45,019 nucleotides of DNA from CAZVWH01 sp964631175 (lineage in GTDB: Bacteria; Planctomycetota; Phycisphaerae; Sedimentisphaerales; Anaerobacaceae): the NCBI GenBank assembly GCA_964631175.1, contig CAZVWH010000011.1:1-45019 (forward strand), read 5' to 3'. The notes below the pieces were generated by a model. It worked only from the letters and a program-made list of their open reading frames with translations, had not been told where the DNA came from and searched no databases. This document shows positions 7,841 to 15,934 of the stretch, piece after piece (within the stretch, counting starts at the first letter, position 1; each line of letters begins with the position of its first letter). The translations under genes and the position numbers were made by a program.

Positions 7841-8651
7841 AATATCTTCGTTTCCGGCGTCTTGCGATGCCTCGATAGCGATGCCTTCTTGTCCGCAGGA
7901 CTTTCTCATAGTTGTCAATCAGGAAGACACCAAGAGGTTCTTTGTCACCCGGGAGTTTGACTTTGCATCGCAGTCTCGGACGGAGCTTGAGAGACCGAAG
8001 AACAGGACGTGCACAGGCGAGAGCCTGTTGCGTGACACCAAGTTCGTTTGCCTTGAACTTCTTCTCAACTTTGAATACTTGGTTGACTGCTGCTGAGATT
8101 GGGATGTTCGTGCCAGAGTAATCGACCTCTCCCGCGTGGATGATGGTCTTGGCTTCAAGTCTAAACTGCTTGAGTTCAGAGCGGGATAGATCGAGTTCCA
8201 TTCCCCACATACCATCTCGACCGTCGAGCCATGAGTGCATGGTTTGCCACCAGTTGTAGGCATCGCCAAATGACGAGAACAGTATCAAGACCGCATCTCC
8301 CACCTCTCGGAGGAAGAGATGGTAGTTTGTAGTCTCGATATGGCCCATTGCATCCACGCAAGTGAGGATGAAAGTCTCGATACGTTTCTTGCTGATTTCA
8401 TTACCGAGAACGATTGATGCTTCGGTGGACCGGCACAGGTCAGAAAGAACGGTATAGTACAAGCCTGGGCGGAAAACATGGTTCTGCTCCATTTCCCGAA
8501 CGTGGAGAAGTGCAGCGAGGGCTTCAAGACGAGCGTAGTGCGGTATGTGATCAAACGTCCCGGGTTCGAAACCAAGGAAGTCATCCACATCGGCCGCTGA
8601 GCCACCCATCATGACCTCAAACTCGTCTTCTGCTGTTTTCTCTGAATTCAT
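7824..8651 (-). CDS. Soluble class III nucleotide cyclase domain protein
   Basis: Residues about 62-215 form a class III cyclase catalytic domain. The first metal Asp is Asp71 in YTVLSDLCRSTEAS, and the second is Asp119 in FLREVGDAVLILF. The transition-state Asn190 is followed four residues later by Lys194 where most cyclases have Arg (NQVFK). The position that is Lys in adenylate and Glu in guanylate cyclases is Arg115, so base specificity cannot be assigned. There is no transmembrane segment or sensor domain; the N-terminus is a short acidic helix region and the tail (255-275) is very Arg-rich. A compact soluble cyclase beside a candidate nuclease effector recalls Pycsar-type defence, but ordinary cAMP signalling is possible. 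Confidence 0.75.
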   Translation of the reverse strand: MNSEKTAEDEFEVMMGGSAADVDDFLGFEPGTFDHIPHYARLEALAALLHVREMEQNHVFRPGLYYTVLSDLCRSTEASIVLGNEISKKRIETFILTCVDAMGHIETTNYHLFLREVGDAVLILFSSFGDAYNWWQTMHSWLDGRDGMWGMELDLSRSELKQFRLEAKTIIHAGEVDYSGTNIPISAAVNQVFKVEKKFKANELGVTQQALACARPVLRSLKLRPRLRCKVKLPGDKEPLGVFLIDNYEKVLRTRRHRYRGIARRRKRRYYEEGE

Positions 8652-8735
8652 TTGTGGATCTCAACTTATGTTTATATGGTTTCCAGATAAACCCGCTTTC
8701 GGGACTTTTTCCTGATAATACTCCAATGCTACTCT

Positions 8736-8770
8736 GCCCCCGCTCTTGCTTCGCAAGAAGCTGCGGGGGC
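8736..8770. repeat. GC-rich double hairpin, empty site of the 39-bp element
   Basis: GCCCCCGC (8736-8743) pairs with GCGGGGGC (8763-8770), and TCTTGC pairs with GCAAGA around TTC. The same hairpin occurs at 41708-41782 with 39 extra bases inserted in its loop. It sits between the HEPN gene and the cyclase gene and could also end HEPN transcription. Confidence 0.7.
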
Positions 8771-8816
8771 TACGAAGCACGAACTGCAATACTTCCTAAG
8801 TTCGTCTTATTTGATT

Positions 8817-8830
8817 ATTATATACCTTCC
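8817..8830 (+). repeat. 14-bp direct repeat left of the HEPN/MNT pair
   Basis: ATTATATACCTTCC is repeated exactly at 9621-9634. The two copies bracket the HEPN/MNT genes and nothing else. Confidence 0.6.
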
Positions 8831-8860
8831 AAGTTAGCACAGCACCATTTGGAAAAAAGC

Positions 8861-9268
8861 TTATATAGCTGAAAGCTTATCATTAAGAAAAGATGAAATC
8901 TGAGCAATGAATTTTTTGGCTTCGACGATGTAATCTGAAATCAATTCTTCTTCAGGTACGAGCAGGTCAACATAATCAAATTTTTGTCGGTATTCAAATA
9001 CAGTGTTAAAAAGTTTACCAAATTCTTTGGGGAAAACCCCGGATTTAATAAACTCCTTATTGAAATATCCCTTTACTTGCCCATGCTTTGAAAAAGCTTT
9101 TTCATTAAGAACGAGTAATGCCTGAACCGAATAGAACATTGAATAATAAACCCTATTCATTGCAGGTATGAATAGTCTATTCTCAAACAATAATTGAGCC
9201 GCTTTTATGGACTCATTTGCTCGATCTAATCGGTATTTTACAAGAGCTTGTTTTTCTTCCTTATTCAA
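8861..9268 (-). CDS. HEPN-domain protein, toxin of a HEPN/MNT pair
   Basis: The 135-residue all-helical protein has the HEPN pattern: KYRLDRANESIKAAQLLF, then NRVYYSMFYSVQALLVLNE and SKHGQVKGYF. In this family HEPN partners act as RNases or are the substrate of the partner nucleotidyltransferase, which neutralises them by AMPylation. The start overlaps the stop of the MNT gene by four bases (9265-9268), so the pair is translationally coupled with the antitoxin first. Base composition is more AT-rich than in the neighbouring housekeeping genes. Whether the RNase is active cannot be told because no classical RxxxxH is obvious. Confidence 0.85.
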   Translation of the reverse strand: MNKEEKQALVKYRLDRANESIKAAQLLFENRLFIPAMNRVYYSMFYSVQALLVLNEKAFSKHGQVKGYFNKEFIKSGVFPKEFGKLFNTVFEYRQKFDYVDLLVPEEELISDYIVEAKKFIAQISSFLNDKLSAI

Positions 9269-9573
9269 ATCGCGATACCCTCTTTCTGAATGTTCTGGTA
9301 AATCGGGATATTATTACTAAAATTTTGCGGAAGAACTATAACATCGATAACACAATCGTATTCTAACTCTAAATCGTATGCAATATTAAACAAGTCTTCT
9401 TCAATGTTTCTATCCACTCTCGGTAGTCTTACCATTAAATCGATATCGGATGTTTTTGAATAATCTCCACGTGCGAAAGAGCCAAACAATTTCATCTCAA
9501 TTATGTTATATTTACCTTCGACGGCTTGTCTGAATTGCTTTGTAATTGCTTCTACTTTATCTTTATATGTCAT
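9265..9573 (-). CDS. MNT-type minimal nucleotidyltransferase, antitoxin
   Basis: The 102-residue protein has the nucleotidyltransferase signature GSFARGDYSKTSDIDLMV. Gly31-Ser32 and the metal-binding Asp43 and Asp45 are present, with a third acidic residue likely at Asp77 in CVIDVIV. MNT proteins of this size pair with HEPN toxins and inactivate them by transferring AMP. The order antitoxin then toxin and the four-base overlap with the HEPN gene are typical. Both genes lie between exact 14-bp direct repeats (8817-8830 and 9621-9634), suggesting a cassette that moved as a unit. Confidence 0.88.
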   Translation of the reverse strand: MTYKDKVEAITKQFRQAVEGKYNIIEMKLFGSFARGDYSKTSDIDLMVRLPRVDRNIEEDLFNIAYDLELEYDCVIDVIVLPQNFSNNIPIYQNIQKEGIAI

Positions 9574-9620
9574 TTTTATTTATTATCTCCATCTCAATAC
9601 AATATCTTTTGATTTAGGTA

Positions 9621-9634
9621 ATTATATACCTTCC
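9621..9634 (+). repeat. 14-bp direct repeat right of the HEPN/MNT pair
   Basis: ATTATATACCTTCC, identical to 8817-8830, lies 48 bases upstream of the MNT start codon. Confidence 0.6.
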
Positions 9635-9748
9635 GAACCCCTCATCAAGATTTTTTGAAATTCCTGGGAAAATATCAGCGTATCTGCACGGGAAAATAAC
9701 CTAACCAGAATATATAGTCCGTCAAAAGCGGAAATCGAACCATCCCTT

Positions 9749-9849
9749 GTCACCTCGACCGAAGCCCGAAGGGCGCAGTGGAGAGGTCTGCCTTCAAAGC
9801 AGATTTCTCCGCTTCGGCCCACCAAAGGTGTGCTTTCGGTCGAAATGAC
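9749..9849. repeat. GTCATTTCGA palindromic core, diverged copy
   Basis: GTCACCTCGA to TCGAAATGAC bounds a 101-bp palindrome, with GGAGAGGTCT against AGATTTCTCC inside. It is the most diverged of four copies. The remainder of the gene-free stretch 9574-10082 holds a weak copy of the CCGTAAGGCATCCC motif (9979-10006) and a TTCGCCCTGCG/CGGGCTTCGC hairpin (about 10045-10072). No gene was seen. Confidence 0.65.
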
Positions 9850-10082
9850 ACGTAGTTTCTGCAAGACCCGCTTCAAATTCTATCCACAATCTTGATGTGC
9901 ACCCAAGCTTAACAAATTCCCACACTCGATATTGACTATATCCTGCATTATTTGTAATATTATGCACAGCATGCCTGCCGTTGGGCATCCCTGACGGGAT
10001 TACGGCACTGAACGAAATGAACTCGTGCTATGTAGCGAACTTTCTTCGCCCTGCGTAGCGGGCTTCGCAGAGTAGGATTTGT

Positions 10083-10943
10083 ATGCAGATAATAAAATCG
10101 ATACCGAAACTAAAACCACGTCCTGTGGAAGCCCATAAGGGCGATTTTGGTAAGGTACTCATCATTGCCGGCAGCGTTGGTATGAGCGGGGCTGCCGCCC
10201 TTGCCGGCAGAGCTGCGCTGCGGGCCGGCGCAGGTCTTGTGCGAGTTGCAACGGCTGAAAGTGCCCTGCCAATAATCGCATCAATAGAGCCTTCCTATAC
10301 GACTATCCTGCTGGCAGAAGATAGTTCCGGCCGGATATCTTCTAACGCAATCAATACTATCCTTACCGAGATAAGCGAAAATGATGCCGTTGCCTTTGGC
10401 CCAGGTATCGGCATCAGTCTGAAACTGCGGTCGGTGGTTCAAACATTGATTGAGCAGGAACAGTTACGCCTGGTTATAGACGGTGATGGGCTAAATAACC
10501 TGAGCAAGCTAAAAGATTGGCCGAGTAAACTAAAAGCAAAGGTGATTTTAACACCTCATCCCGGCGAGATGAAAAGATTATGGTCGGGACTTTTTAGAGA
10601 CCAAATGCCATCAGAGCGTCAGCAGCAGGCGGCACAACTTGCAAAGCACACCGGAACAGTTGTGGTCTTAAAAGGTGCAGGGACGGTCGTAACCGATGGC
10701 CAGAAAGTTTATGTAAATAAAACTGGCAATCCCGGCATGGCTACAGCCGGTTCAGGTGATGTTTTAACCGGCGTAATAACCGCGCTTATAGGCCAGGGCT
10801 TGAGTAATTTTGACGCCGCGGTTCTGGGCGTTTATATACACGGCTTAGCCGGTGACATCGCAGCGGAAAAAATCGGTCAGGTCAGCCTGATGGCCACCGA
10901 TATAGCACAAGCATTAAGTGATGCTCTTATGAGAAGCGTATGA
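10083..10943 (+). CDS. nnrD: ADP-dependent NAD(P)H-hydrate dehydratase
   Basis: This enzyme restores NAD(P)H from its damaged, hydrated S-form using ADP (or ATP). The ribokinase-like fold shows KGDFGKVLIIAGS near the N-terminus, then AALRAGAGLVRVAT. The substrate signature ILTPHPGEMKRL follows at about residue 155, and the ATP-site motif NPGMATAGSGDVLTG at about residue 218. The 286 residues match a stand-alone dehydratase; the NnrE epimerase domain often fused to it is missing here. The ATG at 10083 is the only reasonable start. It is followed by an AhpD-like gene after a gap of about 170 bases. Confidence 0.93.
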   Translation: MQIIKSIPKLKPRPVEAHKGDFGKVLIIAGSVGMSGAAALAGRAALRAGAGLVRVATAESALPIIASIEPSYTTILLAEDSSGRISSNAINTILTEISENDAVAFGPGIGISLKLRSVVQTLIEQEQLRLVIDGDGLNNLSKLKDWPSKLKAKVILTPHPGEMKRLWSGLFRDQMPSERQQQAAQLAKHTGTVVVLKGAGTVVTDGQKVYVNKTGNPGMATAGSGDVLTGVITALIGQGLSNFDAAVLGVYIHGLAGDIAAEKIGQVSLMATDIAQALSDALMRSV

Positions 10944-11116
10944 TGTCGGCGTGCCGGACTTCGGAGAGCTCAGTCGAGCCACGACGGTTACAATAAGAAT
11001 TTAATTTTAGGTTCGCTTTTTTTTACAATACAGGTACAAAAAAAATTTCAGAAAGCTGAATCATAACAAATGAATACAAAGATTTTTTTGATAAGTTTAA
11101 AAAAGACTCAGCAAAG

Positions 11117-11404
11117 ATGAAAGAGCAGGTACCTGATACCGTCAACGGTTTTGGGGCAATGTTCAGCAAAATTATGAAGGCCGGAGCGCTGTCTGCCAAA
11201 GAAAAAGAGTTTGTTGTTCTGGGTATCGGCGTAGCGCTACGGTGTGAGCCTTGTATCAGACTGCATGTGCAGAAATGTCTCGATGCCGGTGCTACCAAAG
11301 AGCAGAATCTTGATGCTGCATCGGTGGCAGTAATGATGGGCGGCGGCCCCGCTTATACACATATTCCAATAGTTATGGAGGCTCTTGAGGCACTGCAAGG
11401 CTAA
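11117..11404 (+). CDS. Carboxymuconolactone decarboxylase/AhpD-like protein
   Basis: The 95-residue helical protein has the AhpD-type redox motif CEPCIRLHV (Cys-X2-Cys-X3-His), followed by AGATKEQNLDAASVAVMMGGGPAY. Small members act as peroxidase or alkylhydroperoxidase partners, or remain uncharacterised. The first ATG is at 11117, but the frame is open 19 codons further upstream and encodes a family-like helix (EYKDFFDKFKKDSAK) without any ATG, GTG or TTG. The true start may be an ATA at 11063, or an upstream start may have been lost by mutation. The gene stands before the symporter gene on the same strand. Confidence 0.85.
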   Translation: MKEQVPDTVNGFGAMFSKIMKAGALSAKEKEFVVLGIGVALRCEPCIRLHVQKCLDAGATKEQNLDAASVAVMMGGGPAYTHIPIVMEALEALQG

Positions 11405-11551
11405 GGCTGGAATTGTCTGCAAACAGTACAGTAAAACCACCTAAAATTGAATTTCGTTGCAGGAAGCTACCTTGGGGCTATAATCGTTTCCGTTCTTGTA
11501 GTTGTAAATCATTATACCGGTTTTAAAACAAGGAAGTTGAAGGGAATTACA

Positions 11552-13600
11552 ATGGAGCTGAATTTTTTAGATGTATTTGTTTTTCTCGGATTCGTCGTTG
11601 CTGTAATCACAATTGGTCTGTTGAAAAGCCGGCACGAGAAGACCAGTGAAGATTATTTCCTTGCAGGTCGTGGTCTGAAATGGTGGTTGATAGGATTCTC
11701 ACTAATCGCGGCTAACATCTCATCAGAACAATTGGTGGGCATGAGCGGCAACGCTGCAAGCCATGTTGGCTTGGCTATTGCCAGCTATGAGTGGATGGCA
11801 GCAATAACACTGGTGGTTGTAGCGTTCGCCTTTCTGCCTTACTTCCTGCGGGCCGGTATCTATACAATGCCTGAATTTCTGGAAGTGCGCTACAATGCAA
11901 CCGCGAGGACAATCATGGCTGTAGCAACGCTTTTCATATATATGATTCTACTGGGCTCGGTGACGTATGCCGGGGCGCTGACGGTCAACACTATGGCCGG
12001 TAAAATGGGCTACGACGTATCCATCGCGAAGGCGGCCCTGGTGATTGGCTTCATTGCGATGGTGTACGTGACAGCCGGTGGATTGAAGGCGTGTGCCTGG
12101 GCTGATTTGATCCAGGGAAGCTCATTAATCCTCGGTGGAGCAATTGTGATGATCTTCGCGTTTAAGAAGCTTGGCGTCTCTACGGATGAGCTTGCCTTTG
12201 TGGAGAACGTCAAAACAGGTGCTGTCGGATTAAAGACCTTTGCTCAGGATACTGGAGCCATAGACCGTTTCTGGGAACTGAATAAGGTGCGCATGAATAT
12301 GTTCCTGCCGGCGGATGATAAGGTGCTGCCTTGGACAGCCCTTCTCCTTGGCCTGTGGATACCGAATTTCTACTACTGGGGACTAAACCAGTACATCACC
12401 CAGCGCACACTGGCATCAGAGTCACTGTCAGAGGGACAGAAGGGTATTGTATTCTCGGCATTCATGAAGCTGCTGATTCCGTTTGTCGTGGTGATTCCTG
12501 GTATCATAGCTTTCAATCTTTTCTCGAAAGACATGCAGAATCAGTCGGTCGGCGATAATGCCCCGGTTATCGCCAAGTACATGATGGCCAATAAAAATAC
12601 GCAATTGGTCGAGGTCGTGCAGGCACCGAGCGAAGAGACTATCTCGAACTGGCCCCGAGATAAATTCATGATTGCCGTCTATCCGGACGATAGCGAGCTA
12701 AAGTCCATCAAGACGCAGAATCCATTCGTTCTTCCTCTAACGCAGGGTACACTCGATAAGCTGGAGGTGACCAAGTACACGGTCTTTGAATCGGACGATA
12801 AGTCATGGAAAGCTGTGTTCCCTAAGCTGGCAGTAGAATTGAAGGCATATAACAAATCAGTGATGGATGCCGCTCAGGCGGCCAAAGCCAGCATCAAAAG
12901 CGAAAAGTTTATTGCCTATAAGTATGATACAGCTCTGGGACAGTTGCTAAGCAGTGTTCTGCCTCAAAAGACAGGCCTGGTTGGTTTTGTTTTGGCGGCA
13001 TTACTGGGGGCGATTGTCAGTTCACTGGCGGCGATGTTGAACGCAGCATCCACAATTTTCACGATGGATATTTTCAAAAAGTATATCAATCCACAGGCAG
13101 GGCAAAAAACTGTTGTACTGCTTGGGCGGATATGCGTTGTTGTGTTCGCTGTTATCGCAGTGTTCCTGGCACCACAATTAGGCAATCCAAAAATCAGGAA
13201 TAGCATCTTCACCATAATTCAGGAGAGTCAGGGACTGATATCACCTGGGATCCTGGCGGTATTTGCGTTTGGTCTGGTTGTACGCAAAGCCCCGCCGATC
13301 GCCGGTGTGATTGGGTTGCTGACCAATATCATTTCGTACGGCGGCATGTACATGCTCGGCCGGTACAAGATCGGACCGGAGATTCAGTTTCTTAACCGGA
13401 TGGCAATTTGTTTCGGGCTGTGCCTTCTTGTCATGGCTATTATCACCGTAGTTAAGCCTCTGGCTAAGCCTATTGAGTTCAGGCAAAGATCAAATCTCAA
13501 CCTCCGTTCCTCAAACGGAGCTAAGGTGGCTGGCATCGTGGTAGTGGTCCTCACACTGATTTTGTATGTTTTGTTTAGCCCAATTGGTTTGGCAAAGTAG
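11552..13600 (+). CDS. Sodium/solute symporter (SSS family), sugar type
   Basis: The protein of about 682 residues has the SSS/SGLT topology. It starts with FLGFVVAVITIGLL and continues with the DYFLAGRGLKWWLIGFSLIAANISSEQLVGMSG signature region of sodium/sugar cotransporters. At least twelve further membrane spans follow. A soluble insert at about residues 370-475 (VQAPSEETISNWPRD to the AAQAAKASIKSEK region) separates two spans, as in several planctomycete members. The start chosen is the ATG at 11552 with GAAGGG upstream. The frame stays open to a TTG at 11447 and would add a hydrophobic stretch. The next gene, 11 bases on, is a galactokinase-like protein, so galactose or a related hexose is the likely cargo. 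Confidence 0.88.
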   Translation: MELNFLDVFVFLGFVVAVITIGLLKSRHEKTSEDYFLAGRGLKWWLIGFSLIAANISSEQLVGMSGNAASHVGLAIASYEWMAAITLVVVAFAFLPYFLRAGIYTMPEFLEVRYNATARTIMAVATLFIYMILLGSVTYAGALTVNTMAGKMGYDVSIAKAALVIGFIAMVYVTAGGLKACAWADLIQGSSLILGGAIVMIFAFKKLGVSTDELAFVENVKTGAVGLKTFAQDTGAIDRFWELNKVRMNMFLPADDKVLPWTALLLGLWIPNFYYWGLNQYITQRTLASESLSEGQKGIVFSAFMKLLIPFVVVIPGIIAFNLFSKDMQNQSVGDNAPVIAKYMMANKNTQLVEVVQAPSEETISNWPRDKFMIAVYPDDSELKSIKTQNPFVLPLTQGTLDKLEVTKYTVFESDDKSWKAVFPKLAVELKAYNKSVMDAAQAAKASIKSEKFIAYKYDTALGQLLSSVLPQKTGLVGFVLAALLGAIVSSLAAMLNAASTIFTMDIFKKYINPQAGQKTVVLLGRICVVVFAVIAVFLAPQLGNPKIRNSIFTIIQESQGLISPGILAVFAFGLVVRKAPPIAGVIGLLTNIISYGGMYMLGRYKIGPEIQFLNRMAICFGLCLLVMAIITVVKPLAKPIEFRQRSNLNLRSSNGAKVAGIVVVVLTLILYVLFSPIGLAK

Positions 13601-13611
13601 GAAGCATAATT

Positions 13612-14859
13612 GTGAATATATCTAATGACCAACAAGCTTTTGATGTACTAAAACGACTGGCTGCAGACAATGGTCTGGATGTGTCCGGTGGCAAAATTCG
13701 ACGAACATCCAGTCGATTCTGCCTCGGCGTTGAGCACGGCGATTACAACGGTACAGAGCTGTTTGGAGTAGGAACAGATAGATTCATCTGGCTTGCATAT
13801 AAGCCGAACGGAACCGACAAGGTAAAGCTCTTTAGCGGCAACTTTCCTAACGATGGTGTAATCGAGTTTAAAATCGGAGATGTCCCTAAGCCAAAGTCGC
13901 CTGATATAGCGGATACATGGGGACGATTTCCCTACGGAGTCGATTTTATCCTTGCTCGGCAAGGTTACAAAATCAAACAGGGAATAGATGGAGCTCTTTA
14001 CGGCAACATCCCAGGCGGAGGAATGAGCCGGTCGGCTTCGCTAAGTCTCAACCTGATTTTGTCAATGTTCGATGCCAATGATATTGAAATAGAGGATGAC
14101 AAAAAAATTGAAATCGTTGACCTGGCCCAGGCGGTGGAAAACGACTACATCGGCTCACCTTGCGGCAAGCTCGACCAAACCATGATATTGTTCGCTCGTG
14201 AGGGAAGGGGCACGTACTATAATCCAAAAGATCGCTCGATTGAATATGTTCCGATCGGTAAAGGCGCAACTGATTTCCGAATTGTTGTTCTCGACACCGG
14301 CACCGACAGGCCGGGCCTGGAGAAATCAACGTACGCTATCCGAAGGGCGGAATGTGAGCAGCTTGTCGCGCTGCTGCAAAAGACAGGTTTTAAAGTTTCC
14401 TGCCTTGCGGACGTCAAAGATGATGCAACTTACAAAAAGATTATGGATAGGTTCGGCAAGGAAAAGCCTGCCCTTTGTGACCGTTTAAAGTACATTTATG
14501 GCGCACAGAAGCGCTTTTACGAAATGCTTGATGCCTGGAAGCAAGGCGACATCGAAACGGTCGGTCGGATATTCAGACAAGATGGCATCGGCCTGCGGGA
14601 CGACTATAAAATATCCGGGCCGGAGCTTGAAACTATGTGTGACATCGCCAGGTCAGCGCCGGGCGTCTTAGGCGAGCGAATGTTGGGTGGCGGAGATAAG
14701 GGTGCATCAGGCGCGCTGGTTAAAGCTGAAGATATCGATTCACTTAAAAAGACCGTTGACACGGCTTATCCACGCAGCCGGCCCGATTTTACAGATAAAT
14801 ACGCTATGCATATTTGTAAAGTAGTAGATGGTGTCACGGTATTCGATGGGCTTCTCTGA
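13612..14859 (+). CDS. Galactokinase-like GHMP kinase
   Basis: The 415-residue protein follows the galactokinase plan with altered motifs. Motif 1 is GVEHGDYNG (about residues 39-47) where galactokinases have GEHTDYN. The ATP loop is GNIPGGGMSRSAS (131-143), with Arg replacing one of the usual serines. Motif 3 is GGGDKGASGALV near residue 367. It probably phosphorylates galactose or a related sugar at C1. The start is a GTG at 13612 with AGGAAG seven bases upstream; no nearby ATG fits. It follows the symporter after 11 bases, so uptake and phosphorylation are probably cotranscribed. Because of the motif changes the substrate may differ from galactose. Confidence 0.8.
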   Translation: MNISNDQQAFDVLKRLAADNGLDVSGGKIRRTSSRFCLGVEHGDYNGTELFGVGTDRFIWLAYKPNGTDKVKLFSGNFPNDGVIEFKIGDVPKPKSPDIADTWGRFPYGVDFILARQGYKIKQGIDGALYGNIPGGGMSRSASLSLNLILSMFDANDIEIEDDKKIEIVDLAQAVENDYIGSPCGKLDQTMILFAREGRGTYYNPKDRSIEYVPIGKGATDFRIVVLDTGTDRPGLEKSTYAIRRAECEQLVALLQKTGFKVSCLADVKDDATYKKIMDRFGKEKPALCDRLKYIYGAQKRFYEMLDAWKQGDIETVGRIFRQDGIGLRDDYKISGPELETMCDIARSAPGVLGERMLGGGDKGASGALVKAEDIDSLKKTVDTAYPRSRPDFTDKYAMHICKVVDGVTVFDGLL

Positions 14860-14899
14860 TATTCGCTCTTACGACGGTTTATGATGGGCAATATTTTAC

Positions 14900-15883
14900 A
14901 TGACTGATTTAAGAACAAGCTCATCTTTTAGTCCCCACGAAGCGGGAAATCCCGGACATAGAGGCAGCTTCAACGCCCTTATACTATCGAATAGGCAGAT
15001 AGGCGAGCATTTTTATAAGCTTCGGCTGGAATTTACTGAGCTCGGTGCGGAGGCGTTTAAGAGGTTTAGACCCGGACAATTCGCTCAGTTTGACCTTTCT
15101 ACTGCCGCGCTACCAATCCCTAAAAATATACCCGAAGACTTATCTGATGTATCCGGTCGGCAAATACTACTCCGCAGGCCCTTTAGCTTCACAGAGACAA
15201 AAGTGCATAAAAATAAAACTGTCGCTGAGCTTTTATATTGTGTTGTCGGGCCGGCAACTTTGCGAATGACGAGCTTAGCAGCCGGCGATTCGCTCAGCGT
15301 AATTGGGCCTTTGGGTAACGGCTTTACCGTACCGCAGAGCAAAAAAACAGCTATTTTAGTTGCCGGAGGAACAGGGACACCACCGATACAATACTTAGCA
15401 AAGGTTCTCGCTGCTGAGCATTCCGACATCGAAGCTATAGCGTTTGCCGGGGCTAAAACGGCAAAAGAGCTGCCCTTTGAGGGCAGATTGGATGAAATTT
15501 CGCAGCAATTAGGATTTTCAATACCAGAATTTGCCAAGCACGGCATAAAATCACAATTGGCAACAGACGACGGCTCAGCCGGCTTTGCCGGATTTGTAAC
15601 CGATTGCGTTTCACAATGGCTGGATGAGCACAATCCCGCAAGAGAAAGCACCATTATCTACGGCTGTGGACCGGAAGCCATGCTGGCAAAGGTAGCCGAG
15701 ATTGCCAACAGCAAAACAATAGATTGTCAAATCAGTATGGAACGGCGGATGGCCTGCGGTATTGGCGTCTGCCAGAGCTGCGCCGTTGAGTGCAGATTGC
15801 CAGGCTCAAACGAGACAATCTATAAGCTGTGCTGCGAAGATGGACCAGTATTCGATAGCAGAGAAGTAGTATTCAATAAATAG
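14900..15883 (+). CDS. pyrK: Dihydroorotate dehydrogenase electron-transfer subunit PyrK
   Basis: PyrK carries FAD and a [2Fe-2S] cluster and passes electrons from PyrD (class 1B) to NAD+ in pyrimidine synthesis. The FAD motif RRPFSFTE, the NAD-site VAGGTGTPPIQYL and YGCGPEAML are present. Cluster ligands are in CGIGVCQSC, with a fourth Cys in YKLCC. The 327 residues exceed the usual 250-290. Extra length includes an N-terminal SPHEAGNPGH segment encoded by a palindromic repeat (14932-14964) and a loop with DLSDVSG. Its partner pyrD begins 2.5 kb downstream, beyond an inserted R-M cassette. A decayed copy of its 3' end lies at 16110-16226. The ATG at 14900 has no clear ribosome site. Confidence 0.92.
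   Translation: MTDLRTSSSFSPHEAGNPGHRGSFNALILSNRQIGEHFYKLRLEFTELGAEAFKRFRPGQFAQFDLSTAALPIPKNIPEDLSDVSGRQILLRRPFSFTETKVHKNKTVAELLYCVVGPATLRMTSLAAGDSLSVIGPLGNGFTVPQSKKTAILVAGGTGTPPIQYLAKVLAAEHSDIEAIAFAGAKTAKELPFEGRLDEISQQLGFSIPEFAKHGIKSQLATDDGSAGFAGFVTDCVSQWLDEHNPARESTIIYGCGPEAMLAKVAEIANSKTIDCQISMERRMACGIGVCQSCAVECRLPGSNETIYKLCCEDGPVFDSREVVFNK
14932..14964 (+). repeat. CCCGCGAAAGCGGGAA-type element translated inside pyrK
   Basis: CCCACGAAGCGGGAAATCCC resembles the left half of the element at 27142-27211 (CCCGCGAAAGCGGGAATCC). Here it is read as SPHEAGNPGH; there the same phase gives SRESGNPGF. It lies between the pyrK start codon and the first conserved strand. Confidence 0.5.
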
Positions 15884-15934
15884 TTGTCAGTAAAAAGTAT
15901 CTTTGACAACCTAAGGCATTATATGGAGGTCAAA

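Noticed and set aside
15085..15654. 189-codon antisense frame inside pyrK
   Set aside because: Composition is low-complexity Ser/Ala/Pro-rich as expected for the shadow of a real gene, and pyrK has clear motifs over the same bases.
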